This document shows, piece by piece, positions 35,724 through 44,506 of a DNA stretch of 64,000 nt. The notes beneath the pieces are model-generated. The model worked only from the letters and a program-made list of their open reading frames with translations. It was not told the DNA's origin and did no database searches. The position numbers were made by a program, and so were the translations under genes. Positions within the stretch are counted from its first letter, which is position 1, and the number at the start of each line of letters is the position of its first letter. Where the stretch lies: positions 1-64,000 of IMG/VR virus record IMGVR_UViG_3300042691_036129, one strand, 5' to 3'. Source of the DNA: a virus.

Positions 35724-36597
35724 GTTTATAACCGCAATTTATAGTGACCTTTATGGAACTGAATTTGGTGGTAGACCTAACAGAGGTGCCCACTATAGAT
35801 ATAGTTTATTGTCATTATTGAAGATGACCGATGCGGATTTTTTATGTTATACCTCGGATAGAGAAATAGATTCCCTAAAGAAATTTTTCTATGAAGAAAA
35901 CAATATACCAGAATCCAAGTTGAAATTTACAACATACGATATTTCAAATTCCAAGTTTAAACATTTAATTGATTCGAGAAAAAATGTCGATGAGATTAAA
36001 AGAGGGGATAGATGTATCGAAATACAATATTCTAAATTTTCATGGTGGTGGAATGAGGATAAATCCTACGATAACTATTATTGGATAGACGCGGGATTAT
36101 CCCATTGTGGTTTAATACCTCTCAAGTATTTGACTGAAACAAAACATGCCTTAAGAAGATTTTATGAAAGCAATTTGTTTGATAATGATTTTTTGAAAAA
36201 TTTGATAGAAGACACTAAAGACAAATTTTTAATTTTAGGAAAAGAAAATGAAAGAAACTATTGGTCAGGAACTGTAAGTCCAAGATGGTATAAAAATTAT
36301 GATAGAAGTATTCATATCATAGGAGGATTGTTTGGTGGTCACAGGGACAAGTGGGATAATATAGTCAATATATTCGAAAACTATGTCCAAGAAGTTTTAT
36401 CTAACGATGAGGGTTTACCTCATGAAGAACAAATAATGACTCTTATGTATTTCAATCATATTGAGTTATTTGAGAGAAAACATTTTGATATTTGGTGGTG
36501 CAGGGATAATGCACCTCAAGGTGTAACAGATGAGTTATTTCAGAAAAATAAAAGTTTCTATAAAATATTAGAAGAATTTAAAAGAATTTATGAGTAA
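35713..36597 (+). CDS. HtrL/YibB-like glycosyltransferase-family protein
   Basis: 294 residues. FITAIYSDLYGTEFGGRPNR, YSKFSWWWNEDKSYDNYYWI and DAGLSHCGLIP, then HIIGGLFGGHRDKWDN and LPHEEQIMTLMYF follow the pattern of HtrL/YibB-type proteins found in LPS and phage glycan loci. A sugar-transfer role is likely but the enzymatic activity of the family is poorly characterised. It overlaps the next gene by eight bases. Confidence 0.68.
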   Translation: MSTKFITAIYSDLYGTEFGGRPNRGAHYRYSLLSLLKMTDADFLCYTSDREIDSLKKFFYEENNIPESKLKFTTYDISNSKFKHLIDSRKNVDEIKRGDRCIEIQYSKFSWWWNEDKSYDNYYWIDAGLSHCGLIPLKYLTETKHALRRFYESNLFDNDFLKNLIEDTKDKFLILGKENERNYWSGTVSPRWYKNYDRSIHIIGGLFGGHRDKWDNIVNIFENYVQEVLSNDEGLPHEEQIMTLMYFNHIELFERKHFDIWWCRDNAPQGVTDELFQKNKSFYKILEEFKRIYE

Positions 36598-38263
36598 TAT
36601 AACACTTGTAACAGGAATTTGGGACATCGGAAGAGGTGATTTAAGTGAAGGTTGGTCAAGACCTTTTCAACATTATTTGGATAAATTTGAAAAACTATTG
36701 GATGTCAATACCAATATGATTATCTATGGTGATAAAAGTTTAGAGGAATTTGTTTTTTCAAAAAGGGATAAGTCAAATACACAATTTATTGTAAGAGACA
36801 TGTCTTGGTTCAGGAATAATGAATTTTTTGATAAAATCCAAAACATAAGAAATAACCCTGAGTGGTATAATCAAGTTGGTTGGTTAAAAGATTCAACTCA
36901 ATCGAGATTGGAAAACTATAACCCGTTGGTTATGTCAAAAGTTTATCTTTTGAATGATGCAAAAATAATGGATAGGTTTGATTCAGAATATCTGTTTTGG
37001 ATTGACGGTGGGTTGACAAATACTGTGCATCCTGGTTACTTTACACACGACAAGGTTTTGGATAAATTAGTAAAATATATCTCCAAATTCAGTTTCGTTT
37101 GTTTTCCTTATGAAGCTAATACAGAAGTCCACGGGTTCAATTTCGATAAGATGAACTCTATGGCAGGTGCTAAAGTTGAGAGGGTTGCTAGAGGTGGGTT
37201 CTTCGGTGGACCAAAACACTCAATATCAGAAATCAATTCAATATATTATTCTCTGATGAAAGAAACCTTGGATTCGGGATATATGGGAACTGAAGAATCT
37301 TTATTCAGCATAATGTGTTATAGACACTCCGAGTTAATAAATTATTTTGAAATAGAATCAAATGGTTTGTTAGGTAAATTTTTTGAGGATTTGAAGAACG
37401 ATGATTTGAAAGTAAAAACAGAATCAGTTCATAGACAAGTTTCAAATTTGGATATTAACAAAGTTGGTCTATATGTTATAACTTTCAATAGTCCAAACCA
37501 ATTCAAAACGTTGATTAATTCAATGTTAATGTATGATAAAGAATTCATACTTAAAACAAAAAAATTCTTACTTGATAACTCAAGTGATTTGTCAACAACA
37601 GAAGAGTATAAACAACTTTGTGATGAATATAATTTTGAACATATCAAAAAAGATAACTTGGGTATTTGTGGAGGAAGGCAGTGGATTGCAGAACATTTTG
37701 AAGAAACAGATTTGGATTATTATTTGTTTTTTGAAGATGACATGTTTTTTTATCCGAATGAAGGTTCGAAATGTAAAAACGGTTTTTCAAGATACGAACC
37801 AAATCTATTTTCAATCTCGATGCAAATAATGCAAAAGGAAAACTTTGATTTCTTAAAATTGAATTATTCTGAATTCTACGGAGATAACGGGACTCAATGG
37901 TCTTGGTATAATGTTCCTCAAGATGTTAGGTCAAAGTATTGGCCCTTAAATCCAAGATTACCACAAATAGGATTGGACCCGAATGCGCCAAAGACAGAGT
38001 TCAAAAAAGTTCTTTCACACAGAAAAGTTCCATATGCGACAGGCGACATATATTATTGTAACTGGCCTCAAATTATTTCAAGACCAGGTAACAAAAAAAT
38101 GTTTTTGGATGTTACTTGGGCACATCCATTTGAACAAACGTGGATGAGTCATATGTATCAACTGACAAAAGAAGAAAAATTAAATCCTGGTTTACTTCTA
38201 ATGACACCAACTGAACACGACCGTTTCGAACATTACAACAGAGAGTTACGTAAAGAGTCCTAA
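36590..38263 (+). CDS. Two-domain protein: HtrL/YibB-like plus GT-A-like
   Basis: 557 residues. The N-terminal ~275 residues (ITLVTGIWDIGRGDLSEGWS, YLFWIDGGLTNTVHPGYF, GGFFGGPKHSISEINSIYYS, TEESLFSIMCYRH) are a second HtrL/YibB-like domain. From about residue 285 (VGLYVITFNSPNQFKTLINS, NLGICGGRQWIAEHF, YYLFFEDDMFFYPNEG) a GT2-like GT-A domain follows, with FEDDM as the acidic site. Homology to the preceding gene's single domain suggests duplication plus fusion. It ends the plus-strand glycan block. Confidence 0.75.
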   Translation: MSNITLVTGIWDIGRGDLSEGWSRPFQHYLDKFEKLLDVNTNMIIYGDKSLEEFVFSKRDKSNTQFIVRDMSWFRNNEFFDKIQNIRNNPEWYNQVGWLKDSTQSRLENYNPLVMSKVYLLNDAKIMDRFDSEYLFWIDGGLTNTVHPGYFTHDKVLDKLVKYISKFSFVCFPYEANTEVHGFNFDKMNSMAGAKVERVARGGFFGGPKHSISEINSIYYSLMKETLDSGYMGTEESLFSIMCYRHSELINYFEIESNGLLGKFFEDLKNDDLKVKTESVHRQVSNLDINKVGLYVITFNSPNQFKTLINSMLMYDKEFILKTKKFLLDNSSDLSTTEEYKQLCDEYNFEHIKKDNLGICGGRQWIAEHFEETDLDYYLFFEDDMFFYPNEGSKCKNGFSRYEPNLFSISMQIMQKENFDFLKLNYSEFYGDNGTQWSWYNVPQDVRSKYWPLNPRLPQIGLDPNAPKTEFKKVLSHRKVPYATGDIYYCNWPQIISRPGNKKMFLDVTWAHPFEQTWMSHMYQLTKEEKLNPGLLLMTPTEHDRFEHYNRELRKES

Positions 38264-38268
38264 CAATA

Positions 38269-38275
38269 TATTTAT
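38269..38275 (+). promoter_or_regulatory. TATTTAT box (candidate late promoter)
   Basis: TATTTAT, 4 bases before the ATG at 38280, inside the 16-base gap after the glycosyltransferase gene. This spacing would give a leaderless mRNA. Confidence 0.45.
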
Positions 38276-38279
38276 TGTT

Positions 38280-38657
38280 ATGGAATTTTATATCAAACAA
38301 AATGCTACGTTACCAGTTTTGAAAATGCAAGTCGTAAAAGACGGTAGAGCGGGGTATATTCAGTTTATGGAAGCGTTGGAGGTTTCCACAATATATTTCA
38401 CTATGATAGATTATGAGACTGGGATTCCAAAAATAGTTTCAGCCCCATGTGAAATAGTTAATCTCATTTTGGACCCTGGTGCTCCTGCAGAATACTACAT
38501 TTATTTCAAATTTACTTCGAGAGATACTGATACGCCAGGAAGATACGAAGGACAATTCTTAATCAAAAATGATGAAGGAAATTTAATTCTTCCAATCAGA
38601 GAACAACTTTATATTAATATTCAACCAAGTTTCATTTCCGAAACTGCGTGTTGTTGA
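38280..38657 (+). CDS. Small beta-sandwich virion-like protein
   Basis: 125 residues. FYIKQNATLPVLKMQVVKDG at the start and the TPGRYEGQFLIKNDEGNLIL, PIREQLYINIQPSF ending follow a pattern I associate with small phage structural proteins (the ending resembles baseplate/upper-fibre N-domains). It ends ETACC. It has its own TATTTAT box, separating its expression from the glycosyltransferases. Confidence 0.62.
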   Translation: MEFYIKQNATLPVLKMQVVKDGRAGYIQFMEALEVSTIYFTMIDYETGIPKIVSAPCEIVNLILDPGAPAEYYIYFKFTSRDTDTPGRYEGQFLIKNDEGNLILPIREQLYINIQPSFISETACC

Positions 38658-38661
38658 TTTG

Positions 38662-38680
38662 ATTAAGACTTAATTTTTTT
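38662..38680 (+). terminator. Weak AT-rich hairpin with T8 tract
   Basis: ATTAA / TTAAT around GAC, followed by eight T's (38673-38680). The stem is short and AT-rich, so termination may be partial. It ends just before the TATTTAT box of the polymerase unit. Confidence 0.4.
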
Positions 38681-38682
38681 TA

Positions 38683-38689
38683 TATTTAT
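38683..38689 (+). promoter_or_regulatory. TATTTAT box in the DNA polymerase leader
   Basis: TATTTAT 64 bases before the polymerase ATG. It is 6 bases before a nine-codon reading frame (38696-38725), similar to the spacing of other boxes to start codons. Confidence 0.4.
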
Positions 38690-38695
38690 TATTGA

Positions 38696-38725
38696 ATGAG
38701 TAAGGTGAATTTCACGATAGTGTGA
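38696..38725 (+). CDS. Possible nine-codon leader peptide upstream of DNA polymerase
   Basis: ATG at 38696 reads MSKVNFTIV and stops at TGA 38723-38725, inside the leader hairpin at 38710-38727. The spacing to the TATTTAT box resembles that of real genes. If translated, a ribosome stopping here would disturb the hairpin 28 bases before the polymerase start. A chance reading frame is equally possible. Confidence 0.25.
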   Translation: MSKVNFTIV

Positions 38726-38727
38726 AA
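38710..38727 (+). promoter_or_regulatory. Leader hairpin upstream of DNA polymerase
   Basis: TTTCAC (38710-38715) pairs with GTGAAA (38722-38727) around GATAGT. In addition a 10-base inverted repeat brackets the leader (TGATTAAGAC at 38660-38669, GTCTTAATCA at 38743-38752), its second arm ending just before the ATG at 38754. T4 DNA polymerase represses its own translation by binding an mRNA hairpin near the start codon; a similar operator here is an inference. Confidence 0.4.
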
Positions 38728-38753
38728 GCCAATAAACCACTCGTCTTAATCAT

Positions 38754-41486
38754 ATGTTCAGTCACGAAGCAATTGAGTCTTTCCTATTAGGAAACGACCC
38801 CGAAGAATTTATTGTAGCAATAGAATTTGACTACGTCTCCAATTCAATTTTCAAGGTAAAAGAAATACCTGGTAAAGGTAAGGAAATACGTAAAGACACT
38901 TTTATCCCATTCGCATGGGTCGGTGATTTACGTGGTGTAAATTTCTACAACGATTCCAAAATGGCTCAAAAAGAAGCCATGACAAAATATGGAATTGTAA
39001 TACAAAAATTAGATACAAAGGATAATGAAAGATTAGAAAACGGTTTGACCTATATGGTAAAATCGCTCAAGGGATACAGAGAACTGATTCAGTTTTTTAG
39101 AGATGGTGGATGCGACCCATGGGGAGAAAAAACGAAAGATAAAATATTAATCCTTCCACCTGTAGAACAATATTTGGTCTCTAAAGAAAAAAGATTATTC
39201 AAGGGGTTTACTGATTATGATGATGTGACACGTCTTGTATTTGACTTGGAAACAAATGCGTTAGACCCCAAAGATGGTAGAATATTCATGATAGGAATTA
39301 AGACCAATAAAGGATATCATAGAGTAATTGAATGTTTGGATGAATCACAAGAGAAGGGTGCTATACAGGAGTTCTTCAATGTGATTGACCAACTCAAACC
39401 ATCAATCATAGGTGGATATAATTCGGCAAACTTCGACTGGCACTGGATATTCGAAAGAGGTCAAAGACTTGGTTTAGATATGAGGAAGGCGATTAAATCC
39501 TTACATCCCCAACACTCATACACAAGAAAAGATACGATTCTCAAATTAGCAAATGAAGTCGAAGATTTTCTTCAAACATCAATTTGGGGATATAATGTAA
39601 TCGATATAATTCATGCTGTTCGAAGAGCTCAAGCCATCAATTCAAATATCAAGGCGGCTGGTTTGAAGTATATCACAAAGTTTATTAATAAAGAGGCTCC
39701 TGACCGTGTTTATATCGAACACACGGACATTGGAAAATTTTATGCCGCTAAGGAAGAATATTGGTTAAATATTAAAAACGGTAATTACAAGAAGGTTGGT
39801 TTGGACCCAAAGATTGATGAGGTATGTGAAAAAAGAAATGACATTTATATCAAAACTACTGGTGACAATCTTGTTGAGAGATATCTTGATGATGACTTGG
39901 AAGAAACCTTGGCTGTGGATAAAGAATTTAACCAAGCGTCATTTCTACTTGCATCTATGATTCCTACGACTTACGAAAGAGTATCAACCATGGGAACTGC
40001 GACTCTTTGGAAAATGCTGATGCTTGCTTGGTCATACAAACACGGACTGGCAATCCCTGCCAAACAATCGAAGACAGACTTCGTAGGAGGTCTTTCTCGA
40101 CTACTTAAGGTTGGTTATAGTAAGAATGTATTAAAGCTCGACTTCTCCTCTCTATACCCCTCTATTCAGCTTGTGCATGATGTATTTCCTGATTGTGATG
40201 TGACAGGTGCGATGAAAGGAATGTTGAAGTATTTCCGTGACACACGTATTCGTTACAAACAACTTGCGGAAGAGTTTGAAAAGTCTGACCCACAAAAGTC
40301 CGCATCATATTCAAACAAACAATTGCCCATCAAAATATTCATCAACTCCATGTTTGGTGCTTTGTCTGCTCCACAAGTTTTTGCTTGGGGTGACATGTAT
40401 ATGGGGGAACAGATTACTTGCACAGGTAGACAATATCTGAGACAAATGATTAAATTTTTTATGTCTAAGGGTTATGTCCCACTTGTAATGGATACAGACG
40501 GTGTAAACTTCTCCAGTCCCGATGATGTGGAAAGTCATCACTATGTTGGTCGTGGGTTGAATTGGAAGGTAAAGGCGGGAAAAGTTTATAAAGGTCCTGA
40601 AGCGGACGTTGCAGAATACAATGACATATTCATGAGGGGTGAGATGGCTCTCGATACTGATGGTGTGTGGCCTTCATGTATTAATCTTGCCAGAAAAAAT
40701 TATGCGGTCATGGACGCCAAAGGAAAGATTAAATTGACTGGCAATTCCATCAAATCAAAAAAACTTCCATTGTATATCGAGGAGTTTTTGGATAAAGGTA
40801 TCAAATTACTTTTGGAGGGTAAGGGTAAAGACTTCGTGGAATATTATTATGAGTATCTTCAAAAAATATTCAACCAACAAATTCCCCTTTCAAAGATTGC
40901 ACAAAGAGCGAAAGTTAAGTTAACACTCGAGGATTATAAAAAAAGATTAACCCAAAAGACTAAAGCAGGGAATACAATGTCCCGTATGGCACACATGGAA
41001 CTTGCACTTCAAACGGGGATAGGTGTAAACTTGGGAGATGTTATTATGTATGTTAATAATGGTGTCAAAGCCTCTCATGGTGATGTCCAAAAAAAGGGAG
41101 ACAGTGTTCAGATTAATTGTTACATGTTGGATGCAAACATATTAGAAAATAACCCCAATCTGACAGGTGAATATAATGTTCCAAGAGCAATTGTAACTTT
41201 CAACAAAAGAATTGAACCTTTACTTGTTGTTTATAAACAAGACGTTCGTGACCAACTACTTGTTACGAATCCTGAAGAAAGGGGAATTTTTACGGGAGAA
41301 CAATGTGAACTAATCAACGGTATGCCATTCGAAGATGGAGACCAAGATAAACTTCAAGAAGATGTTTTAGATATAACATCGGATGAACTATCTTATTGGG
41401 AAAAACGTGGACTTGACCCTAATTACATGTATGAATTAGCCGAAGAAAATTGGGAAACTAAATTAGGATTGCTTAAGACCGTCTGA
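38754..41486 (+). CDS. Family B DNA polymerase (T4 gp43-like)
   Basis: 910 residues, close to T4 gp43 (898). Exonuclease motifs: VFDLETNALDP (Exo I), GGYNSANFDWHW (II), YLDDDLEET (III). Polymerase motifs: LDFSSLYPSIQL (A), KIFINSMFGALS (B), VMDTDGVNF (C). All catalytic acids are present, so replication with proofreading is expected. Motif C has DTDG where DTDS is usual. The 3' end overlaps the convergent 41463 gene by 24 bases. Confidence 0.95.
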   Translation: MFSHEAIESFLLGNDPEEFIVAIEFDYVSNSIFKVKEIPGKGKEIRKDTFIPFAWVGDLRGVNFYNDSKMAQKEAMTKYGIVIQKLDTKDNERLENGLTYMVKSLKGYRELIQFFRDGGCDPWGEKTKDKILILPPVEQYLVSKEKRLFKGFTDYDDVTRLVFDLETNALDPKDGRIFMIGIKTNKGYHRVIECLDESQEKGAIQEFFNVIDQLKPSIIGGYNSANFDWHWIFERGQRLGLDMRKAIKSLHPQHSYTRKDTILKLANEVEDFLQTSIWGYNVIDIIHAVRRAQAINSNIKAAGLKYITKFINKEAPDRVYIEHTDIGKFYAAKEEYWLNIKNGNYKKVGLDPKIDEVCEKRNDIYIKTTGDNLVERYLDDDLEETLAVDKEFNQASFLLASMIPTTYERVSTMGTATLWKMLMLAWSYKHGLAIPAKQSKTDFVGGLSRLLKVGYSKNVLKLDFSSLYPSIQLVHDVFPDCDVTGAMKGMLKYFRDTRIRYKQLAEEFEKSDPQKSASYSNKQLPIKIFINSMFGALSAPQVFAWGDMYMGEQITCTGRQYLRQMIKFFMSKGYVPLVMDTDGVNFSSPDDVESHHYVGRGLNWKVKAGKVYKGPEADVAEYNDIFMRGEMALDTDGVWPSCINLARKNYAVMDAKGKIKLTGNSIKSKKLPLYIEEFLDKGIKLLLEGKGKDFVEYYYEYLQKIFNQQIPLSKIAQRAKVKLTLEDYKKRLTQKTKAGNTMSRMAHMELALQTGIGVNLGDVIMYVNNGVKASHGDVQKKGDSVQINCYMLDANILENNPNLTGEYNVPRAIVTFNKRIEPLLVVYKQDVRDQLLVTNPEERGIFTGEQCELINGMPFEDGDQDKLQEDVLDITSDELSYWEKRGLDPNYMYELAEENWETKLGLLKTV

Positions 41487-41798
41487 AGAAAGAATATACC
41501 AATTACCTCCAACGTATTGGAATTCTACACAGGCAAACTTATCTAATACAATTTCGTCCCATTCCTCGTCAATTTTTCCGACATCGGGTCTTACTGTTAC
41601 CATAGTCATAGCTTTGACTACAACATGGTCTGTTGTTTTTGAATCTAAGACTAAAAATGATTGTGGGATTCCTCTAACAATTATACAAAATTCACCGTTG
41701 GTTCTATAATCCAATTCGGATACAACTGAAAGTTCAGATGTATTGATTGCATGACCATTAATAATTCTTTTGGATGGGATTGATTTTACTATTGCCAT
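41463..41798 (-). CDS. Small virion-associated-like protein
   Basis: 111 residues, beta-rich (FCIIVRGIPQSFLVLDSKTT, VVVKAMTMVTVRPD), ending YVGGNWYILSSDGLKQS, a tail seen in small phage structural proteins. Function unknown. It follows the neck candidate by one base and converges on the DNA polymerase gene with a 24-base overlap, so strong read-through from either side would give antisense RNA. Confidence 0.6.
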   Translation of the reverse strand: MAIVKSIPSKRIINGHAINTSELSVVSELDYRTNGEFCIIVRGIPQSFLVLDSKTTDHVVVKAMTMVTVRPDVGKIDEEWDEIVLDKFACVEFQYVGGNWYILSSDGLKQS

Positions 41799-41799
41799 A

Positions 41800-42927
41800 T
41801 TAGATTACGTAGATTTGACGAGGCATTGCTCTGAATTTCATTTGTTTATTTAAATTTTCAGCAATTTGTGCTTCTCTTTCCATAACCTTTTCAGGTCTTA
41901 GTCTTGTAAGCCATCCTTCAGCGCCCGTCAATTCTTCCATCAGTTTAGATTTTTCATCCTTGGCTTCAGTTAAAAGACTGGTGTAATCCATTGTAATTTC
42001 AGAATCAGGTGTCTTAAGATTCCCACTGTATTTACCTCTCACTCTTGCTAAGGTTTCTTTACAATATGCTGTAAACCATCTTCTTATCCATTGTTGTCCA
42101 GGAACATTGATATCTTCCCAACTCAAGGATTCAAGAGGAACGTCAGTCGGTAGTTTGATAATGTCAGGATTGTTTTTAAGACAATCAGCTCTACTGTCTG
42201 GTGTTACATCATAATACCAATACCAAACCGCTTTACCAGCATACATGTTGAAATTAGCCCAGTTAAATTTACCACCAGGGGTATTCATCAAGTGTATCAA
42301 CTTTTTACCATCAGGTAATGCGGTAATCCTATATGTCATAGAACCACCGAGAATTCTATTCAAGATATTTGCTTCTTGCATTCTGATGAGGTAATCAAAA
42401 CCAGACATCATAAAATAAGAACCTTGGTATCCCATCTGAGCGTATCCTGCTTCATTGGCACCCAAACCTATACCACCGAATCCAAATCCACCAAGACCTC
42501 CAAGTCCGAATGCTGTCCAAGCCTGATTACTAAACCAAAGAAGTTCATTGACTTCTCTGTTGGCTGGTATTTCGTATGTCTGAACATTCTTTTCAATTAT
42601 GAAATAATCTTTCTTCAAGACCCATGGTCCTACGGTCTGAAGTCCAACAATCTTAGAATACGAATATGCAAATTGTTGTTCGAAGTCCATTGTCCTTGTA
42701 ACCAAAGCTCTGGCAACAGACTTTTCATTCATATTGAGGTTTACTAAGTTAACCCATTGTGAATCGATTAGCCATTGTAGAATATATTCTTCATAATCAC
42801 CAATAGATAATTCCATTAGCGAGTCCATCATTTCGTCTTCTAATTCTACACTTCTTAAGGGTGCTCCCAACAAGTGTTTGACTCTTGTATAAATTTTACT
42901 TCTTTCTGGTTCTGGTAGTGCTGCCAT
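41800..42927 (-). CDS. Candidate neck/head-tail connector protein
   Basis: 375 residues. The start IYTRVKHLLGAPLRSVELED followed by a helical DYEEYILQWLIDSQW segment resembles the neck proteins (gp13-type) of T4-like aquatic phages. A Gly-rich loop (GLGGLGGFGFGGIGLGA) lies near residue 150; the C-terminal half has amphipathic helices (TGAEGWLTRLRPEKVMERE). Its own TATTTAT box and structural neighbour support a virion role. The T4 equivalence is moderate. Confidence 0.6.
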   Translation of the reverse strand: MAALPEPERSKIYTRVKHLLGAPLRSVELEDEMMDSLMELSIGDYEEYILQWLIDSQWVNLVNLNMNEKSVARALVTRTMDFEQQFAYSYSKIVGLQTVGPWVLKKDYFIIEKNVQTYEIPANREVNELLWFSNQAWTAFGLGGLGGFGFGGIGLGANEAGYAQMGYQGSYFMMSGFDYLIRMQEANILNRILGGSMTYRITALPDGKKLIHLMNTPGGKFNWANFNMYAGKAVWYWYYDVTPDSRADCLKNNPDIIKLPTDVPLESLSWEDINVPGQQWIRRWFTAYCKETLARVRGKYSGNLKTPDSEITMDYTSLLTEAKDEKSKLMEELTGAEGWLTRLRPEKVMEREAQIAENLNKQMKFRAMPRQIYVI

Positions 42928-42932
42928 ATCAA

Positions 42933-42939
42933 ATAAATA
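42933..42939 (-). promoter_or_regulatory. TATTTAT box (candidate late promoter, minus strand)
   Basis: Minus-strand TATTTAT, 5 bases upstream of the start codon at 42927, in the 18-base gap downstream of the SOD-nuclease gene. The spacing would place transcript start on the ATG. Confidence 0.45.
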
Positions 42940-42945
42940 TCTTTA

Positions 42946-44484
42946 TTATTCTATTTCGTGTAGTAGTGAACTAACGTTGAAGACATATTGGTTTTTATCA
43001 CTTATAGGGTCGTTTTTGAATATAAGTATCTTATTTGTTTTAGGATTAATAAAAATATACCAATCGACTTCGTAATGCTTAACATTTCCTGTATCCAAAA
43101 GTTTAACTCTGTCCTCGATTATTGAAACATTAGAGAATGGTTTAACCTGTGCAGAAAACTTTTTTCCATCTAAAATCACATTTACATCAATACCTTTGAA
43201 GGCGTCTTGTTTTCCACCATGTGAACCAATCTTTTCAATTTTAGCATTACCATCAAAATAGTCTTCTATTTTTTTAATTGCGTTGTCTTCAGACTTTTGA
43301 CCCCTATCCCAAAGTTTTTTAAGGACTTTGATTATATTGATAAAGTCTTCGTTATTCTCTGTAAAGATTTCGTTTCTGAAGTGGTCCAATGCTGAAATAA
43401 ATCTAGTTGTTTCCTTTAGAGTTCTTTTTTCTTTTTTTGAAAAATCAAACTTCTTTTCTGACCTTCCAATTAATTCAATCTGTTTGTTTACTGCTTTTAC
43501 CAATAAACAAAATGTATTGAAATTTGTATTAAGGTTATTGAGTATAGACCTACCCTCGGGTGATTCTACACCATAAAATCCTGACATCTCTTCAGTATTA
43601 CCCTCAACCCAAAAATGTGAAAATACTTTTTTTAGAACGTAGGATACTCCCTCCTGATATCTTTTTTTGATTGCGTAATTATTAATCAAGTCTCTATAGA
43701 ACAATACTTCTTTTGGATTACAGAATTGTGGTTCTTTTGATTCAGTAATTATTCCTTGAAATTTGTTCGACTCTAGTAGTTTTGTTTCAACTTTCATTTC
43801 ATAAAGTTTCTGAACAAAATCCCAATTGACCACCTTCCAAAAATTTGAAATGTATTCGTCTCTCTTATTTCTGTATTTCAAATAGTAGGCGTGTTCCCAA
43901 AGGTCCAAACCTAATAGAGGGAAACCTCCACCTTCGATAACATTCATAAGTGGATTGTCTTGATTTGGTGTCGACATTATTTTCAAAGTATTTTTTGAGG
44001 TTAAAATTAACCATACCCAACCTGAGCCAAATCTATCCTTTGCAACAGTTTCAAATTTCTTTTTGAATAGATTGAAACTACCGTATTCTTTGGTAATTTT
44101 TTTATACAATTCCCCTGTTAATTTTTTTGGTGTTGGAGACAACATATTCCAAAAAAGTGCGTGATTGAATGCTCCTCCAGCGTTGTTCCTTACTACTTGG
44201 TCGTATCGACTAATGTTTTTGACAATTTTTTCTAAGTCTAAATCTCCATGTTTTTTCTTTGACAGGGCGGCATTTAATTTATCTACATATCCCTTATAGT
44301 GTTTGTTGTAGTGGAAATTCATCGTTTCTGCGTCGATGAATCCTTTGAGGGCTGAATAAGAATAGGGTAGTTTTTCTATTCCAATTTTTTTCATTTCTGT
44401 AATCAACAATTGTTTTTCTGTTTCGATATGGTTTTCGGTAATTTGTTTTTCAATTTGTTGAATTCTTTCTTCTATTTTTTTCAT
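42946..44484 (-). CDS. Fe/Mn superoxide dismutase domain fused to PD-(D/E)XK-like nuclease
   Basis: 512 residues. Residues 38-235 align by eye with bacterial Fe/Mn SOD: LPYSYSALKGFIDAETMNFH, FGSGWVWLI, LDLWEHAYYLKYRN, WKVVNWDF. All four metal ligands are present (H58, H108, D194, H198). Residues 240-390 are a helical linker of unknown family. Residues 395-512 contain GIDVNV (D433) and SAQVKPF (Q446-x-K448), the D-(E/Q)xK pattern of restriction-endonuclease-fold enzymes. A helical N-terminal extension (1-37) precedes. SOD would remove superoxide; the nuclease call is tentative. Confidence 0.75.
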   Translation of the reverse strand: MKKIEERIQQIEKQITENHIETEKQLLITEMKKIGIEKLPYSYSALKGFIDAETMNFHYNKHYKGYVDKLNAALSKKKHGDLDLEKIVKNISRYDQVVRNNAGGAFNHALFWNMLSPTPKKLTGELYKKITKEYGSFNLFKKKFETVAKDRFGSGWVWLILTSKNTLKIMSTPNQDNPLMNVIEGGGFPLLGLDLWEHAYYLKYRNKRDEYISNFWKVVNWDFVQKLYEMKVETKLLESNKFQGIITESKEPQFCNPKEVLFYRDLINNYAIKKRYQEGVSYVLKKVFSHFWVEGNTEEMSGFYGVESPEGRSILNNLNTNFNTFCLLVKAVNKQIELIGRSEKKFDFSKKEKRTLKETTRFISALDHFRNEIFTENNEDFINIIKVLKKLWDRGQKSEDNAIKKIEDYFDGNAKIEKIGSHGGKQDAFKGIDVNVILDGKKFSAQVKPFSNVSIIEDRVKLLDTGNVKHYEVDWYIFINPKTNKILIFKNDPISDKNQYVFNVSSLLHEIE

Positions 44485-44506
44485 ATTGGCGAGTTATTCG
44501 TTTTAT

